Positions 29,562-37,441 of a DNA stretch of 60,525 bases are shown in pieces. Each line of letters begins with the position of its first letter. Positions within the stretch are counted from its first letter, which is position 1. A program made the position numbers and the translations under genes. The notes under the pieces were generated by a model, which was not told the DNA's origin, searched no databases, and saw only the letters and a program-made list of their open reading frames with translations. Origin of the DNA: Bacillota bacterium (lineage in GTDB: Bacteria > Bacillota > Sulfobacillia > Sulfobacillales > Sulfobacillaceae); contig JAJYHT010000073.1 of assembly GCA_021784595.1 (NCBI GenBank), positions 1 to 60,525 of the forward strand, read 5' to 3'.

Positions 29562-30356
29562 ATGGGCTTGCTGCAAGAGAAAATCGCACTGGTGACCGGC
29601 AGCTCGCGAGGGATTGGGCGGGCCACCGCGGAACTTTTTGCCAGCCAAGGGGCGACTTTGGTGGTCCACTACCACAAATCGGAGCACCAAGCAAAAGATG
29701 TGGTATCGCGCATTCGTCAATCCGGGGGCAAAGCGATCTCGATCGGCGCCAATCTTGAGGAACCCGATGCCATTGACGCACTCTTTGACCGCATTCAAAG
29801 CGAGCTGGGCGGACTCGACATTTTAATGGCCAATGCGGCAGCTACCGCATTTAAGAGCATTATGGATCTAAAACCCCACCATGTTAACCGCACCTTCAAC
29901 CTGGTGTTTAGCGGATTGATTCATGCCGTGCAACGTGCGGCACCGCTCATGGAGGCGCGAGGATCGGGCCGGATTATTACCGTATCCGGCCACGGTACCC
30001 CTTTTACATTACCGGGCTATGCGGCAATCGGCTCAGCAAAGGGCGCGGTAGAAACGCTCACCCGTTATTTGGCCTACGAACTAGGACCAAAGGGCATTAC
30101 TTGCAACAGCATCGCTCCCGGGGTGATTGCTACCGATTCCGCCCGTTACTACATGGGAGAACGGTATGACCGGTTTGATCGGGAAGTGCGGCTGCAAACA
30201 CCGTTGGGCAGAATCGGGCAACCAGAGGACGTAGCCCGGGTCGCGCTCTTTTTAGCATCACCACTATCAGACTTTGTTACCGGCCAAGTGCTGCGCGTCG
30301 ATGGGGGCCTCACATTATCCTCTGGTCCTTTTGAAAACATGACGCATGTGGAGTAA
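29562..30356 (+). CDS. SDR enoyl reductase, FabL-like
   Basis: A 264-residue SDR. The N-terminus has VTGSSRGIGRATAE and the structural NAAATAFKSIMDL. The catalytic region reads TVSGHGTPFTLPGYAAIGSAKGAVETLTRY. Tyr and Lys are separated by six residues, the pattern of enoyl-ACP reductases (FabI/FabL) rather than ketoreductases. With RYLAYELGPKGITCNSIAPG it closely recalls Bacillus FabL. It probably reduces an enoyl-CoA or enoyl-ACP with NAD(P)H. The ATG directly abuts the upstream stop (TAAATG), so translation is likely coupled. Confidence 0.85.
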   Translation: MGLLQEKIALVTGSSRGIGRATAELFASQGATLVVHYHKSEHQAKDVVSRIRQSGGKAISIGANLEEPDAIDALFDRIQSELGGLDILMANAAATAFKSIMDLKPHHVNRTFNLVFSGLIHAVQRAAPLMEARGSGRIITVSGHGTPFTLPGYAAIGSAKGAVETLTRYLAYELGPKGITCNSIAPGVIATDSARYYMGERYDRFDREVRLQTPLGRIGQPEDVARVALFLASPLSDFVTGQVLRVDGGLTLSSGPFENMTHVE

Positions 30357-30382
30357 GCAACATGCAAGGAGGTGACCTGGCT

Positions 30383-31129
30383 ATGCCCCGTAAAGTGTTA
30401 ATCACGGGAGGCTCGCGCGGCATTGGCCTTTCCTGCGCCCGTCAGTTTTTGTCTCAAGGCGACCAGGTGACAATTTGGGCACTGCACCCGGATAGTGTGG
30501 ATAAAGCCTTGGAGGAATTGCGCACACTGTCGCCTCATGTCCAGGGGCAGGCGCTGGATATCGGAGATTTGGGCGCCGTAACAAAGGCAGTCTGCCAGGT
30601 CAACGCGCAACATCCCATTGACGTGCTAGTTAACAATGCCGGCTGGACGCTCACCCAACCATTTCTCAGTGAGAGCCCAGAATACTGGCAAAGAGTGATG
30701 GCCACCAATTTATGGGGGCCCTTGTATCTGTGCCATGCATTTTTGCCTTCCATGGTGGAACGCAGGGGGGGCGCTATCGTCAACGTGGTGTCAGATGCGG
30801 CACGGGTTGGCATGTCGGGAGAAGCGGTATATTCCGCAGCCAAGGGCGGCATCATCTCTTTGACGAAGTCGCTGGCGCAAGAAATGGCACGCCATCAAGT
30901 GCGCTTAAATGCCGTGTCGCCAGGCCCGATTGCCACTGGGATGTTAGACGAGAATTCAACTTTGGACCCCGCTCGCCACCTTATCGAAAAGATGGTGCAA
31001 CGCGTGCCGCTGCGCCGCGCAGGCCAACCTGACGAGGTAGCTGCAGCCGTAGTGTTTTTGGCCAGTGACGCGGCCCGCTACATTACCGGTCAAGTACTAT
31101 CCGTGTCCGGAGGGCTTACCATGGTTTGA
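30383..31129 (+). CDS. SDR oxidoreductase, FabG-like 3-oxoacyl reductase
   Basis: A 248-residue classical SDR: TGGSRGIGLSCA near 8, NNAGWTLTQPF near 88, VVSDAARVGMSGEAVYSAAKGGI with Ser, Tyr and Lys in the usual YxxxK spacing, and LNAVSPGPIATGM. FabG-type enzymes reduce 3-oxoacyl-ACP/CoA. The ATG at 30383 follows AAGGAGGTGA by seven bases; the ATG at 30362 is before that site and is rejected. It is last in the four-gene operon and its end overlaps the facing LysR gene by 33 bases. Confidence 0.87.
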   Translation: MPRKVLITGGSRGIGLSCARQFLSQGDQVTIWALHPDSVDKALEELRTLSPHVQGQALDIGDLGAVTKAVCQVNAQHPIDVLVNNAGWTLTQPFLSESPEYWQRVMATNLWGPLYLCHAFLPSMVERRGGAIVNVVSDAARVGMSGEAVYSAAKGGIISLTKSLAQEMARHQVRLNAVSPGPIATGMLDENSTLDPARHLIEKMVQRVPLRRAGQPDEVAAAVVFLASDAARYITGQVLSVSGGLTMV

Positions 31130-31996
31130 ATGGCGGGCAATGCGCTGCCCCCAACGCCCTATCCAAGAAGACTCGGAAAATCCCGTGGGAGACAAAATGG
31201 CTACCGTACGGCTGGGCCACACCACCCCAGCCACGGCTGCTTCCACTAGCCGCCCGTCACGCATTTGATCTGCCACCAGAAAATAGGGTAACACCGCAAC
31301 TCCTCTGCCCAAGACAACCAATCCCAGGGCTGATTCTAACGCATCAACGACAAATTCCGTAACTCTTTGCATCCCGATTTCAGCGAACACGCGGTCCACT
31401 GTCCGGCCATGGCCTAACCCATGGCTGAAACCAATCCAGGGCCAGCGATCTATCGCATCGGGCAACCTTTTCGCCAAATCGGGCGTAGCAACCGCCAGCA
31501 AAGGATCCTGGCTCAACACTCGCCAATGAACGCCAGGAAATCCGTGATCAGTCCGCACAATGCCCGCCTCAATACGGCCACGCCGGACCTTGTCCGCTAT
31601 ATCCTCTGAGGTTCCGGTTTGAATAGCCCATCGCACCGAGTGGCCATTTTCTTCGATGGGAAGAAAATTTTCAGCCCATCCGGCCAAAATGCGGGCAATC
31701 CCCACAACGTGGGCCGTTCCTTCGGGCTCTCGCATGACCGCGTCCGCCAAGGCCAAATTTTCCCATCCTGCTTTTAAAAACGGAACAGCGCGCAACATCC
31801 GATCCGTCAGTTGCACTCTGCGTCCTTCGATTTCGGTCACCGGAAAACCCAATCGCTGAGACAAGCGGGACAGACGATGCGACAATGCGGAGGGCGACAA
31901 ACCCACTTGGCGTCCCACTGAGGTCAATGTGTCGCCTTCAGCCAGCATAACGATGATGTTTAAATCCAGTCTGTCCAAGTCGGAAGTCTGACTCAC
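31097..31996 (-). CDS. LysR-family transcriptional regulator
   Basis: A 299-residue LysR-type regulator. The winged helix is at residues 8-65 (LTSVGRQVGLSPSALSHRLSRLSQRLGFPV). The effector-binding domain follows, with GIVRTDHGFPGVHW near 165 and ALGLVVLGRGVAVLPYFLV near 245. It converges on the SDR operon and diverges from the methyltransferase gene, so the 105-base gap at 31997-32101 is its most likely binding region. Effector and targets are unknown. Confidence 0.88.
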   Translation of the reverse strand: MSQTSDLDRLDLNIIVMLAEGDTLTSVGRQVGLSPSALSHRLSRLSQRLGFPVTEIEGRRVQLTDRMLRAVPFLKAGWENLALADAVMREPEGTAHVVGIARILAGWAENFLPIEENGHSVRWAIQTGTSEDIADKVRRGRIEAGIVRTDHGFPGVHWRVLSQDPLLAVATPDLAKRLPDAIDRWPWIGFSHGLGHGRTVDRVFAEIGMQRVTEFVVDALESALGLVVLGRGVAVLPYFLVADQMRDGRLVEAAVAGVVWPSRTVAILSPTGFSESSWIGRWGQRIARHSNHGKPSGHG

Positions 31997-32062
31997 ATAT
32001 GCACATCCTGCAGTTTATTGGAGACATTCTATCATATATTCCGATCATCTCGTGCTTTATGC

Positions 32063-32077
32063 TATGTAGTGTACATA
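32063..32077. promoter_or_regulatory. perfect dyad TATGTA-GTG-TACATA
   Basis: A 6-3-6 inverted repeat in the divergent region between the LysR gene and the methyltransferase, 25 bases before the methyltransferase start. Possible operator, perhaps for the LysR protein, although LysR sites are usually T-N11-A. Confidence 0.4.
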
Positions 32078-32101
32078 TTAAAGCAATCCAGGAGGGGCAC
32101 C

Positions 32102-32842
32102 ATGGACACATCGGATGAAAAGATTACCGAATACTTTGGTCGGTACCACGCCGCCTATCGGGACAGCGCCAGGCATGCCCAGGGACAAGACCTGAGCCAT
32201 CTTATTGAGGCATTAGACTTGGCCCCCCAAAGCCAAGTTCTCGACGCTGCTTGCGGCACGGGCCATACCTCTCTAGCTCTCGCGCAACAGGGCCATCGCG
32301 TCACGGGCATGGATTTAACGCCCGAAATGTTAAACGAAGCGAAATTGTTAGCTGGACAGAAAAAATTGTCCGTCACATGGGAAACTGGCGATGTGCACCA
32401 GCTGCCATGGCCTGACCAGACATTTGACGCTGTGACATGTCGACGAGCCGCTCACCATTTCCGCGACTTGCCGAAGTTTTTAGCTCAAGTCTATCGGGTT
32501 TTGAAACCAGCAGGACTGCTTGGAATCTCGGACATGACCGCACCGTCCGTTGCCGTTGACGATCTCAACCAACTTGAACGGCTGCGCGACTCCTCGCACC
32601 AAAGAGCTCGCTCTGCCAATCAGTGGGCGGCTCTGGTCGGCCAAGCCGGATTGGACCTTCGTTATTTGCAGGTGTCAGTCGAGCCTATGCTGCCGACTGA
32701 ATGGCTCTCGCCGGTAGCCGCCGAGTCTTCTGAGGGCATCCAGGCCATGGATTACCTGCACTCAACCAACGTGGCGCCCGGCCTTTTGGTTAACGGCAAT
32801 TTCCATAAATATCGAATCATTTTGGTGGCGCTCAAGCCCTAA
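32102..32842 (+). CDS. class I SAM-dependent methyltransferase
   Basis: A 246-residue methyltransferase of the UbiE/COQ5-like group. The SAM-binding motif is VLDAACGTGHTSLALAQ near 46, the acidic loop GMDLTPEML near 68 and the post-motif FDAVTCRRAAHHFRDL near 108. The substrate is unknown. The ATG at 32102 follows CAGGAGGGG; the open frame extends 28 codons upstream without similarity. Its end overlaps the facing UDG gene by four bases. Confidence 0.86.
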   Translation: MDTSDEKITEYFGRYHAAYRDSARHAQGQDLSHLIEALDLAPQSQVLDAACGTGHTSLALAQQGHRVTGMDLTPEMLNEAKLLAGQKKLSVTWETGDVHQLPWPDQTFDAVTCRRAAHHFRDLPKFLAQVYRVLKPAGLLGISDMTAPSVAVDDLNQLERLRDSSHQRARSANQWAALVGQAGLDLRYLQVSVEPMLPTEWLSPVAAESSEGIQAMDYLHSTNVAPGLLVNGNFHKYRIILVALKP

Positions 32843-33426
32843 GAGGAAAATCGCGACGGCCGAGGCGGATTGAGCGGGATGTTCCAAGTCGTCAAAAGGT
32901 CGCGCAGTTGGTCAAGGTCGTCACGATATGCCCCCAAGGCAGCCCGCCGATAAATTAGATAAGCTGGGTGTGCTAGCGGAAACACGGGAGGATCTGCCGG
33001 GTACAATCGTCCACGGTATTGTGCGAAGTCAGGTTCTCCAGTAACCGCATAAAATGCGGTTTTACCCAATGTCACCATGATCACAGGTCTTACCCGCGCC
33101 AAATCGGCCATCAGCCATGGACGACACGCTTCAACCTCTATGGGCAACGGTGTTCTGTTTTTTTGGCCAGTTTCAGTTGGCCGACACCGCACCGCATTGT
33201 TCAACCAAATGTCATCGCGGGTAAGGCCCAGATACGCCAACACTTCATCAAAGATTTTTCCCGAGCTGCCCTGAAATCCCACCCCGGTAAGATCCTCTTG
33301 TTTTCCAGGTGCCTCGCCCGTAAACATAAGGCGGGCACTAGCCGATCCGGTCCCCGTCACGACTTGGGTGCGCATCGGCGCTAATCCGCAGCGGCGGCAG
33401 CTTTGAAGCTCAGTCATACGCAACAT
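32839..33426 (-). CDS. uracil-DNA glycosylase, family 4
   Basis: A 195-residue 4Fe-4S uracil-DNA glycosylase. Cluster cysteines are CRRCG near 10-13, one in NAVRCRPTE and one in VEACRPWL. The catalytic motif GEAPGKQEDLTGVGFQGSSG is near 37 and the C-terminal HPAYLIYRR carries the conserved His. It removes uracil from DNA, a frequent lesion in hot acidic habitats. It is a single gene; 121 bases separate it from the DUF3501 gene on the same strand. Confidence 0.92.
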   Translation of the reverse strand: MLRMTELQSCRRCGLAPMRTQVVTGTGSASARLMFTGEAPGKQEDLTGVGFQGSSGKIFDEVLAYLGLTRDDIWLNNAVRCRPTETGQKNRTPLPIEVEACRPWLMADLARVRPVIMVTLGKTAFYAVTGEPDFAQYRGRLYPADPPVFPLAHPAYLIYRRAALGAYRDDLDQLRDLLTTWNIPLNPPRPSRFSS

Positions 33427-33547
33427 TCCCCTGATAAAGAGGACAACTTCCTCTTAGTACTTCCGGGCCCGGTTTGTGCCTCCCGCAACCAGGGCACCAT
33501 CCCTCGGGCGGACATTTTTTTATAAGTACGTGGGATAAAAGATCTCC

Positions 33548-34135
33548 CTATTCTTTAGATGTAAGCAAGTCGCCAATTAAGAGACTGACAGTCTCTGGCG
33601 GCACGCTGGTCTCATAAACATAGCCTGGATGATCTATCCGGAGAATTACGTGCTCAGGATGATCCATAAGCGACTGCAACACCTGATCAGTAAAAGGAAA
33701 CGTCAGGTAATGCACCGCACTCGTTTTCTCCTCAGTAGAACGCCCCGGTTCAGCGAGAGCGGGTACCATATGGTTTCCAACCACTAATGCTACATGCTCT
33801 TCGACACCCGATAGTTGATGTAATATTTCGGGCATGTCGTCGGACTGGGACAATTCAATGAGCAGTGTAGCGCCAATCGCCAACCCAGGAGGCAACAAGT
33901 CATTATAGACATCAATTTCCTGGCGAATTTTTTGAGGATCCTCGATATGTTCTATGCGCATCATTTCTTGTACTTGAAAACGCATGGTGTCCGTGTTCTC
34001 AAACACCAGAGAAATTCTCGGACCAATCACTAAACGACGCAACTTTTTCAGATTAATGATGCGCTGGCGAAAATCCGCTCGCATAACCTCATATTCGCTG
34101 TTCTGAACAATGTCATCCATCGTTAGTTGATTCAT
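33548..34135 (-). CDS. DUF3501 family protein
   Basis: A 195-residue protein matching DUF3501: MDDIVQNSEYEVMRADFRQRIINLKKLRRLVIGP at the start, the acidic LVFENTDTMRFQVQEMMRIE, and NDLLPPG. Function is unknown. The family usually sits beside a rubrerythrin and a GlpC-like Fe-S protein, exactly as here: rubrerythrin, Fe-S protein, DUF3501, in that order on the minus strand, 11 bases after the Fe-S gene. A role in peroxide or iron homeostasis is inferred from this linkage only. Confidence 0.85.
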   Translation of the reverse strand: MNQLTMDDIVQNSEYEVMRADFRQRIINLKKLRRLVIGPRISLVFENTDTMRFQVQEMMRIEHIEDPQKIRQEIDVYNDLLPPGLAIGATLLIELSQSDDMPEILHQLSGVEEHVALVVGNHMVPALAEPGRSTEEKTSAVHYLTFPFTDQVLQSLMDHPEHVILRIDHPGYVYETSVPPETVSLLIGDLLTSKE

Positions 34136-34146
34136 AGAAGCCTCCC

Positions 34147-35406
34147 TCAGCTATCCAAACCATAAGCCGCCCACAAAATTTCTACCGGATGCCGGGGCGG
34201 TTTGTCGGATGCCACTTCGATTTGAAGCCCAGCCAACGCACAATCGGAACAAGCGTGAGTATCATGGGCCAATTGAAATGCCTCTGTCAATTTCCGGGAT
34301 ACTTTTTGCGACTCATCATAATAGCGGGCTTTTAGGCCCCAGGTGCCATCAATGCCCGCACAGCGGTCAACCACGTTGACGGTGGTTCCTTCAATCCCGC
34401 CTAACAAGTCGGAAGCCGCTTTTTTCAGTCCCTGCGCCTTGGAATGACATGATAAGTGATAGGTTATCGTACCCGGAGATTGCGAAAAGTCCCGCTTTAG
34501 CTTACCCGATTTCATGAGTGAAGCGAGGTATTCCGTAATGTCCATCGTGGCACGAGCTACCAGCTGCGCTTCTTCAGTGCCCACCAACACCGGGTATTCC
34601 TGCTTTAACACGTAGGCGCAAGTAGGTTGCAAGGCCAAGATTTTCTTGCCTGCTTTGGCATAGTCAACCAAACGAGCGATGTTATGACGCGCTCGTTCCG
34701 TCGCACCACTGATATCGCCTCCATCCAACGCCGGCATTCCACAGCACCGCAGGTCGGACAACACCGCAGCCTGGATTCCGTTATGACCCAGTACCTTCAA
34801 AGCAGCCTGACCAATGCCCGCCTCGTGGTATTCCACAGTGCAAGTAGAAAACAAAGCAACGTCCGCCTCAGATATTTGGGGATGGTGCTTCTTCGCCCAT
34901 CGGGAGAATCGCGTCAAGGCAAATTTTGGCAAGTGTCGACGGTGATCGATACCAAACCGTTGTTCCATTTGCCGGCGCATAAAGGATTGCGTCAAACTCC
35001 AATTGGCCAAGGACGGCATGATAGTCCCGAGTCGGCCTGAACGTTCGGGATCTCCTAAAAACTTGTCGCTGGCGCTTAAACCAGATTTACGCGTGCGAAT
35101 GGCCTTTGAGCGCAGCATCAAGCGCGGGAAGTCCAAATCAAAACGGTGAGGCGGCACATAGGGACATTTCAGAAAACATAGTTTGCATTGATAGCAGAGA
35201 TCGGCTACCTCGGTCATTTCGTCCGGTGTCAAAGCCTCCACGTCATCATCGTGATTTTCAACCGCCTTGAACAACACGGGAAATGATGGACAGAGATTGT
35301 GGCACAAGCGACAGCCGTTGCAGACGTCAAAAGCCAACTTCATATCTGCAGCCAAACGAGACTCGTCCCAATATTGGGGTTCTCGAGGATTATAATCCAC
35401 GGTCAA
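34147..35406 (-). CDS. GlpC/heterodisulfide-reductase-like Fe-S protein
   Basis: A 419-residue electron-transfer protein. Two ferredoxin-type 4Fe-4S motifs are at the N-terminus: CNGCRLCHNLCPSFP near 29 and CYQCKLCFLKCPYVP near 71. Cysteine-rich CCG-like segments follow: STCTVEYHEAGIG, LRCCGMPALDGG, THACSDCALAG. This is the build of GlpC and HdrD-like subunits that pass electrons to or from quinones or thiols. It is the middle gene of the rubrerythrin-DUF3501 cluster. It may supply reducing power to the rubrerythrin, which has no rubredoxin domain of its own. Confidence 0.88.
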   Translation of the reverse strand: MTVDYNPREPQYWDESRLAADMKLAFDVCNGCRLCHNLCPSFPVLFKAVENHDDDVEALTPDEMTEVADLCYQCKLCFLKCPYVPPHRFDLDFPRLMLRSKAIRTRKSGLSASDKFLGDPERSGRLGTIMPSLANWSLTQSFMRRQMEQRFGIDHRRHLPKFALTRFSRWAKKHHPQISEADVALFSTCTVEYHEAGIGQAALKVLGHNGIQAAVLSDLRCCGMPALDGGDISGATERARHNIARLVDYAKAGKKILALQPTCAYVLKQEYPVLVGTEEAQLVARATMDITEYLASLMKSGKLKRDFSQSPGTITYHLSCHSKAQGLKKAASDLLGGIEGTTVNVVDRCAGIDGTWGLKARYYDESQKVSRKLTEAFQLAHDTHACSDCALAGLQIEVASDKPPRHPVEILWAAYGLDS

Positions 35407-35441
35407 ATGTCCTCCTCATGCAGAGATGCTCGCCAAGCAAA

Positions 35442-35462
35442 ATGGGGCCATAGCGGCCCCTT
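35442..35462 (-). terminator. short hairpin after the rubrerythrin gene
   Basis: GGGGCC-ATAGC-GGCCCC, just past the rubrerythrin stop. On the minus strand it runs into ATTTTG, so it is a weak terminator. It could reduce read-through into the Fe-S gene and make rubrerythrin the most abundant product. Confidence 0.5.
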
Positions 35463-35463
35463 A

Positions 35464-35886
35464 TTAGTCGCTGTCCAGCGTGTTCAATCCTTTGGTAAAC
35501 CGTCCAGCATGGCTTTTTTCAGCCCGGGCCAGGGTCTCGAACCATTCCGCGATTTCTTCAAACCCTTCTTCGCGAGCTACTTTGGCAAAACCCGGGTACA
35601 TCTGAGTATATTCGTAGGTTTCGCCCTCAATGGCACTTTTCAAGTTTTGCTCAGTGGAACCCACTGGCACTCCAGTGACCGGATCGCCAACTTCTTCCAA
35701 AAATTCAAAGTGCCCAAACGCATGGCCAGTTTCACCATCCGCCACGTCGCGGAACAAACCAGCCACGTCGGGCCGGCCCTCAATATCAGCTTTTTGAGCG
35801 AAATATAAATAACGGCGGTTGGCTTGTGACTCGCCGGCAAAAGCTTCTTTAAGGTTTGCGTGGGTCTTGCTGTCTACTAATCCCAT
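35464..35886 (-). CDS. rubrerythrin, short type without rubredoxin domain
   Basis: A 140-residue ferritin-like diiron protein that detoxifies peroxide. Iron ligands are in [15 protein letters not shown] near 12, [16 protein letters not shown] near 48, GETYEY and the C-terminal [11 protein letters not shown]. The rubredoxin domain is absent; such short forms (sulerythrin type) occur in aerobic acidophiles and are not truncations. The ATG at 35886 follows CAAGGAGG; an upstream in-frame start is rejected. First gene of the Fe-S/DUF3501 cluster. Confidence 0.92.
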   Translation of the reverse strand: MGLVDSKTHANLKEAFAGESQANRRYLYFAQKADIEGRPDVAGLFRDVADGETGHAFGHFEFLEEVGDPVTGVPVGSTEQNLKSAIEGETYEYTQMYPGFAKVAREEGFEEIAEWFETLARAEKSHAGRFTKGLNTLDSD

Positions 35887-35936
35887 GGAATTGCCTCCTT
35901 GCACTAATTTATTATTTAGACTATCTAGGAATAATT

Positions 35937-36233
35937 CTAATCTAGCCAAGCAACAGAAGCAAGCCCATCATAACAAAATATTTGATGGACATTCCCATTA
36001 GAGTGATGGAAATGGAAGAGGACGTAGCATTTTCTTTTGGCCAGAAACGGCAGGCCTGCCGAGAGCCGCGCATCCCGCGTCAGCCGTCCCGCCTCTACGA
36101 GTTGATTAATGGCCATCGCGGTCAAGAGCTTGGCATCCGAGGCAATCCCAAAGCACCGTGGAAAACGGTTGCAGCGCATCCATGATGCTTGGAGATCTCC
36201 CCGTTCTGATCGCCTTACCCACCGTCTGGTCAT
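35937..36233 (-). pseudogene. fragment of a serine hydrolase (beta-lactamase family)
   Basis: Minus-strand codons here read FGIASDAKLLTAMAINQLVEAGRLTRDARLS. This matches the region around the SxxK nucleophile motif of class C beta-lactamase-like hydrolases. Similarity stops abruptly on both sides: the downstream part reads as unrelated sequence and the upstream part is out of frame. There is no start signal. I take it as a gene remnant in the 409-base gap between rubrerythrin and the amidohydrolase; nothing else is seen there. Confidence 0.5.
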
Positions 36234-36295
36234 TGATGGCCAAATCTGTCGCCGCCTTCCTGCTTTCTCGCGTCACGACAATTCGCGAAGATTTC

Positions 36296-37441
36296 CTACC
36301 GTTGATAGACCGTCTTCCCCGTAATCCATACCTCTTTGGCTTGGGCCTGAATTGAAAGCAGCGGATTCCCCTCAAAAAGTGCCATATCCGCTTCGAATCC
36401 AACCGAAAAGGAGCCTAGTCTGTCTCCTACCCCGACTATCTGCGCTGGAGCAAGAGTAATGGAAGCCAAGGCTTGGCTCAGATCTATTCCATGTCGCATC
36501 GCCATCCCGGCGTACAGCGCCAAGTATTCAGCCGGCACTACCGGATGATCGGAGGCTATCGCGGTGACGATACCGGCTTGGATGAGGCGAGCCGGGGTCC
36601 AAAATCCCTTATGACGCAATTCGGCTTTGCCCCGGGTTGAAAATGAAGGGCCGGTGACTACCGGCACCCCCCAAGAACGAATTTGATCGGCCAGTAGATC
36701 CGCTTCGGTGCCGTGGTCTATCACTATCCGCACTCCAAACTCTGAGGCCACTCGATAGGCGGTGGCGATATCGTCGCTGCGATGGGAATGAATGCGCAAT
36801 GGAATGTCCCGGCGAATCACCATGCTGAGGGCTTCCAAGCGCGGGTCCCAGTCTTTGGCTTTTTGGGGCGTCTCCAATTGATAGCGCCGTGCTTTTTCCA
36901 ACCATTCCCGCAACACTGCAGCGACCGCCGGGCGGCTCGAAGGCCGGCGCTTTTGTCCACCGTGCACTCGAATCGGATTTTCTCCCATGGCCACTTTCAT
37001 GCCTGCTGCCGGAATTATCACCATTTCTTCTACCGTATTTCCCGTCAGATGGATCGTGGAGCCAATGCCACTAATGACATTGGCCGAACCCATAGTAACG
37101 TATGCGGTGGTAATACCTGCTTTTAACGCTTCTCGGATGGCGGGATCATAGGGATATATTCCATCCATGGCCCGTAAGTCCGCAGTCACGGGGTCGCTGG
37201 TCTCGTTGACATCCTGCGAACCCAATGTTTCTCCGCTGGTGGACAATCCGATATGGCTGTGGGCATCAATAAATCCAGGCAAACATAAAAGACCTTCGCC
37301 ATCGATGGTGACGGTCCCGGCAGGCGGCGAGTAATTCGCCGCGATTGCCCGAATAATGCCCTCGTCATCTATCAAAAGGCCACCCCGTTCAATGTGCAGG
37401 CCCCGCCCATCCATCAATTCCACATTGGTCAATGCCCACAT
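36296..37441 (-). CDS. metal-dependent amidohydrolase
   Basis: A 381-residue amidohydrolase. The signature metal motif is PGFIDAHSHIGL near 57, further ligands are in RIHSHRSDD near 217 and VIDHGTEAD near 240, and the Asp is in AIASDHPVVP near 295. The C-terminal TLAPAQIVGVGDRLGSFSVGFEADMALFEGNPL rebuilds the small beta-sandwich. It resembles imidazolonepropionase-like and isoaspartyl-dipeptidase-like enzymes. Its ATG overlaps the asparaginase stop (TAATG), so the two are translationally coupled and may act on related amides. Confidence 0.87.
   Translation of the reverse strand: MWALTNVELMDGRGLHIERGGLLIDDEGIIRAIAANYSPPAGTVTIDGEGLLCLPGFIDAHSHIGLSTSGETLGSQDVNETSDPVTADLRAMDGIYPYDPAIREALKAGITTAYVTMGSANVISGIGSTIHLTGNTVEEMVIIPAAGMKVAMGENPIRVHGGQKRRPSSRPAVAAVLREWLEKARRYQLETPQKAKDWDPRLEALSMVIRRDIPLRIHSHRSDDIATAYRVASEFGVRIVIDHGTEADLLADQIRSWGVPVVTGPSFSTRGKAELRHKGFWTPARLIQAGIVTAIASDHPVVPAEYLALYAGMAMRHGIDLSQALASITLAPAQIVGVGDRLGSFSVGFEADMALFEGNPLLSIQAQAKEVWITGKTVYQR

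Noticed and set aside
35464-35886. Rubrerythrin seen as truncated because it lacks a rubredoxin domain
   Set aside because: Start and stop signals are clean and the diiron ligands complete; short rubrerythrins are a natural class.
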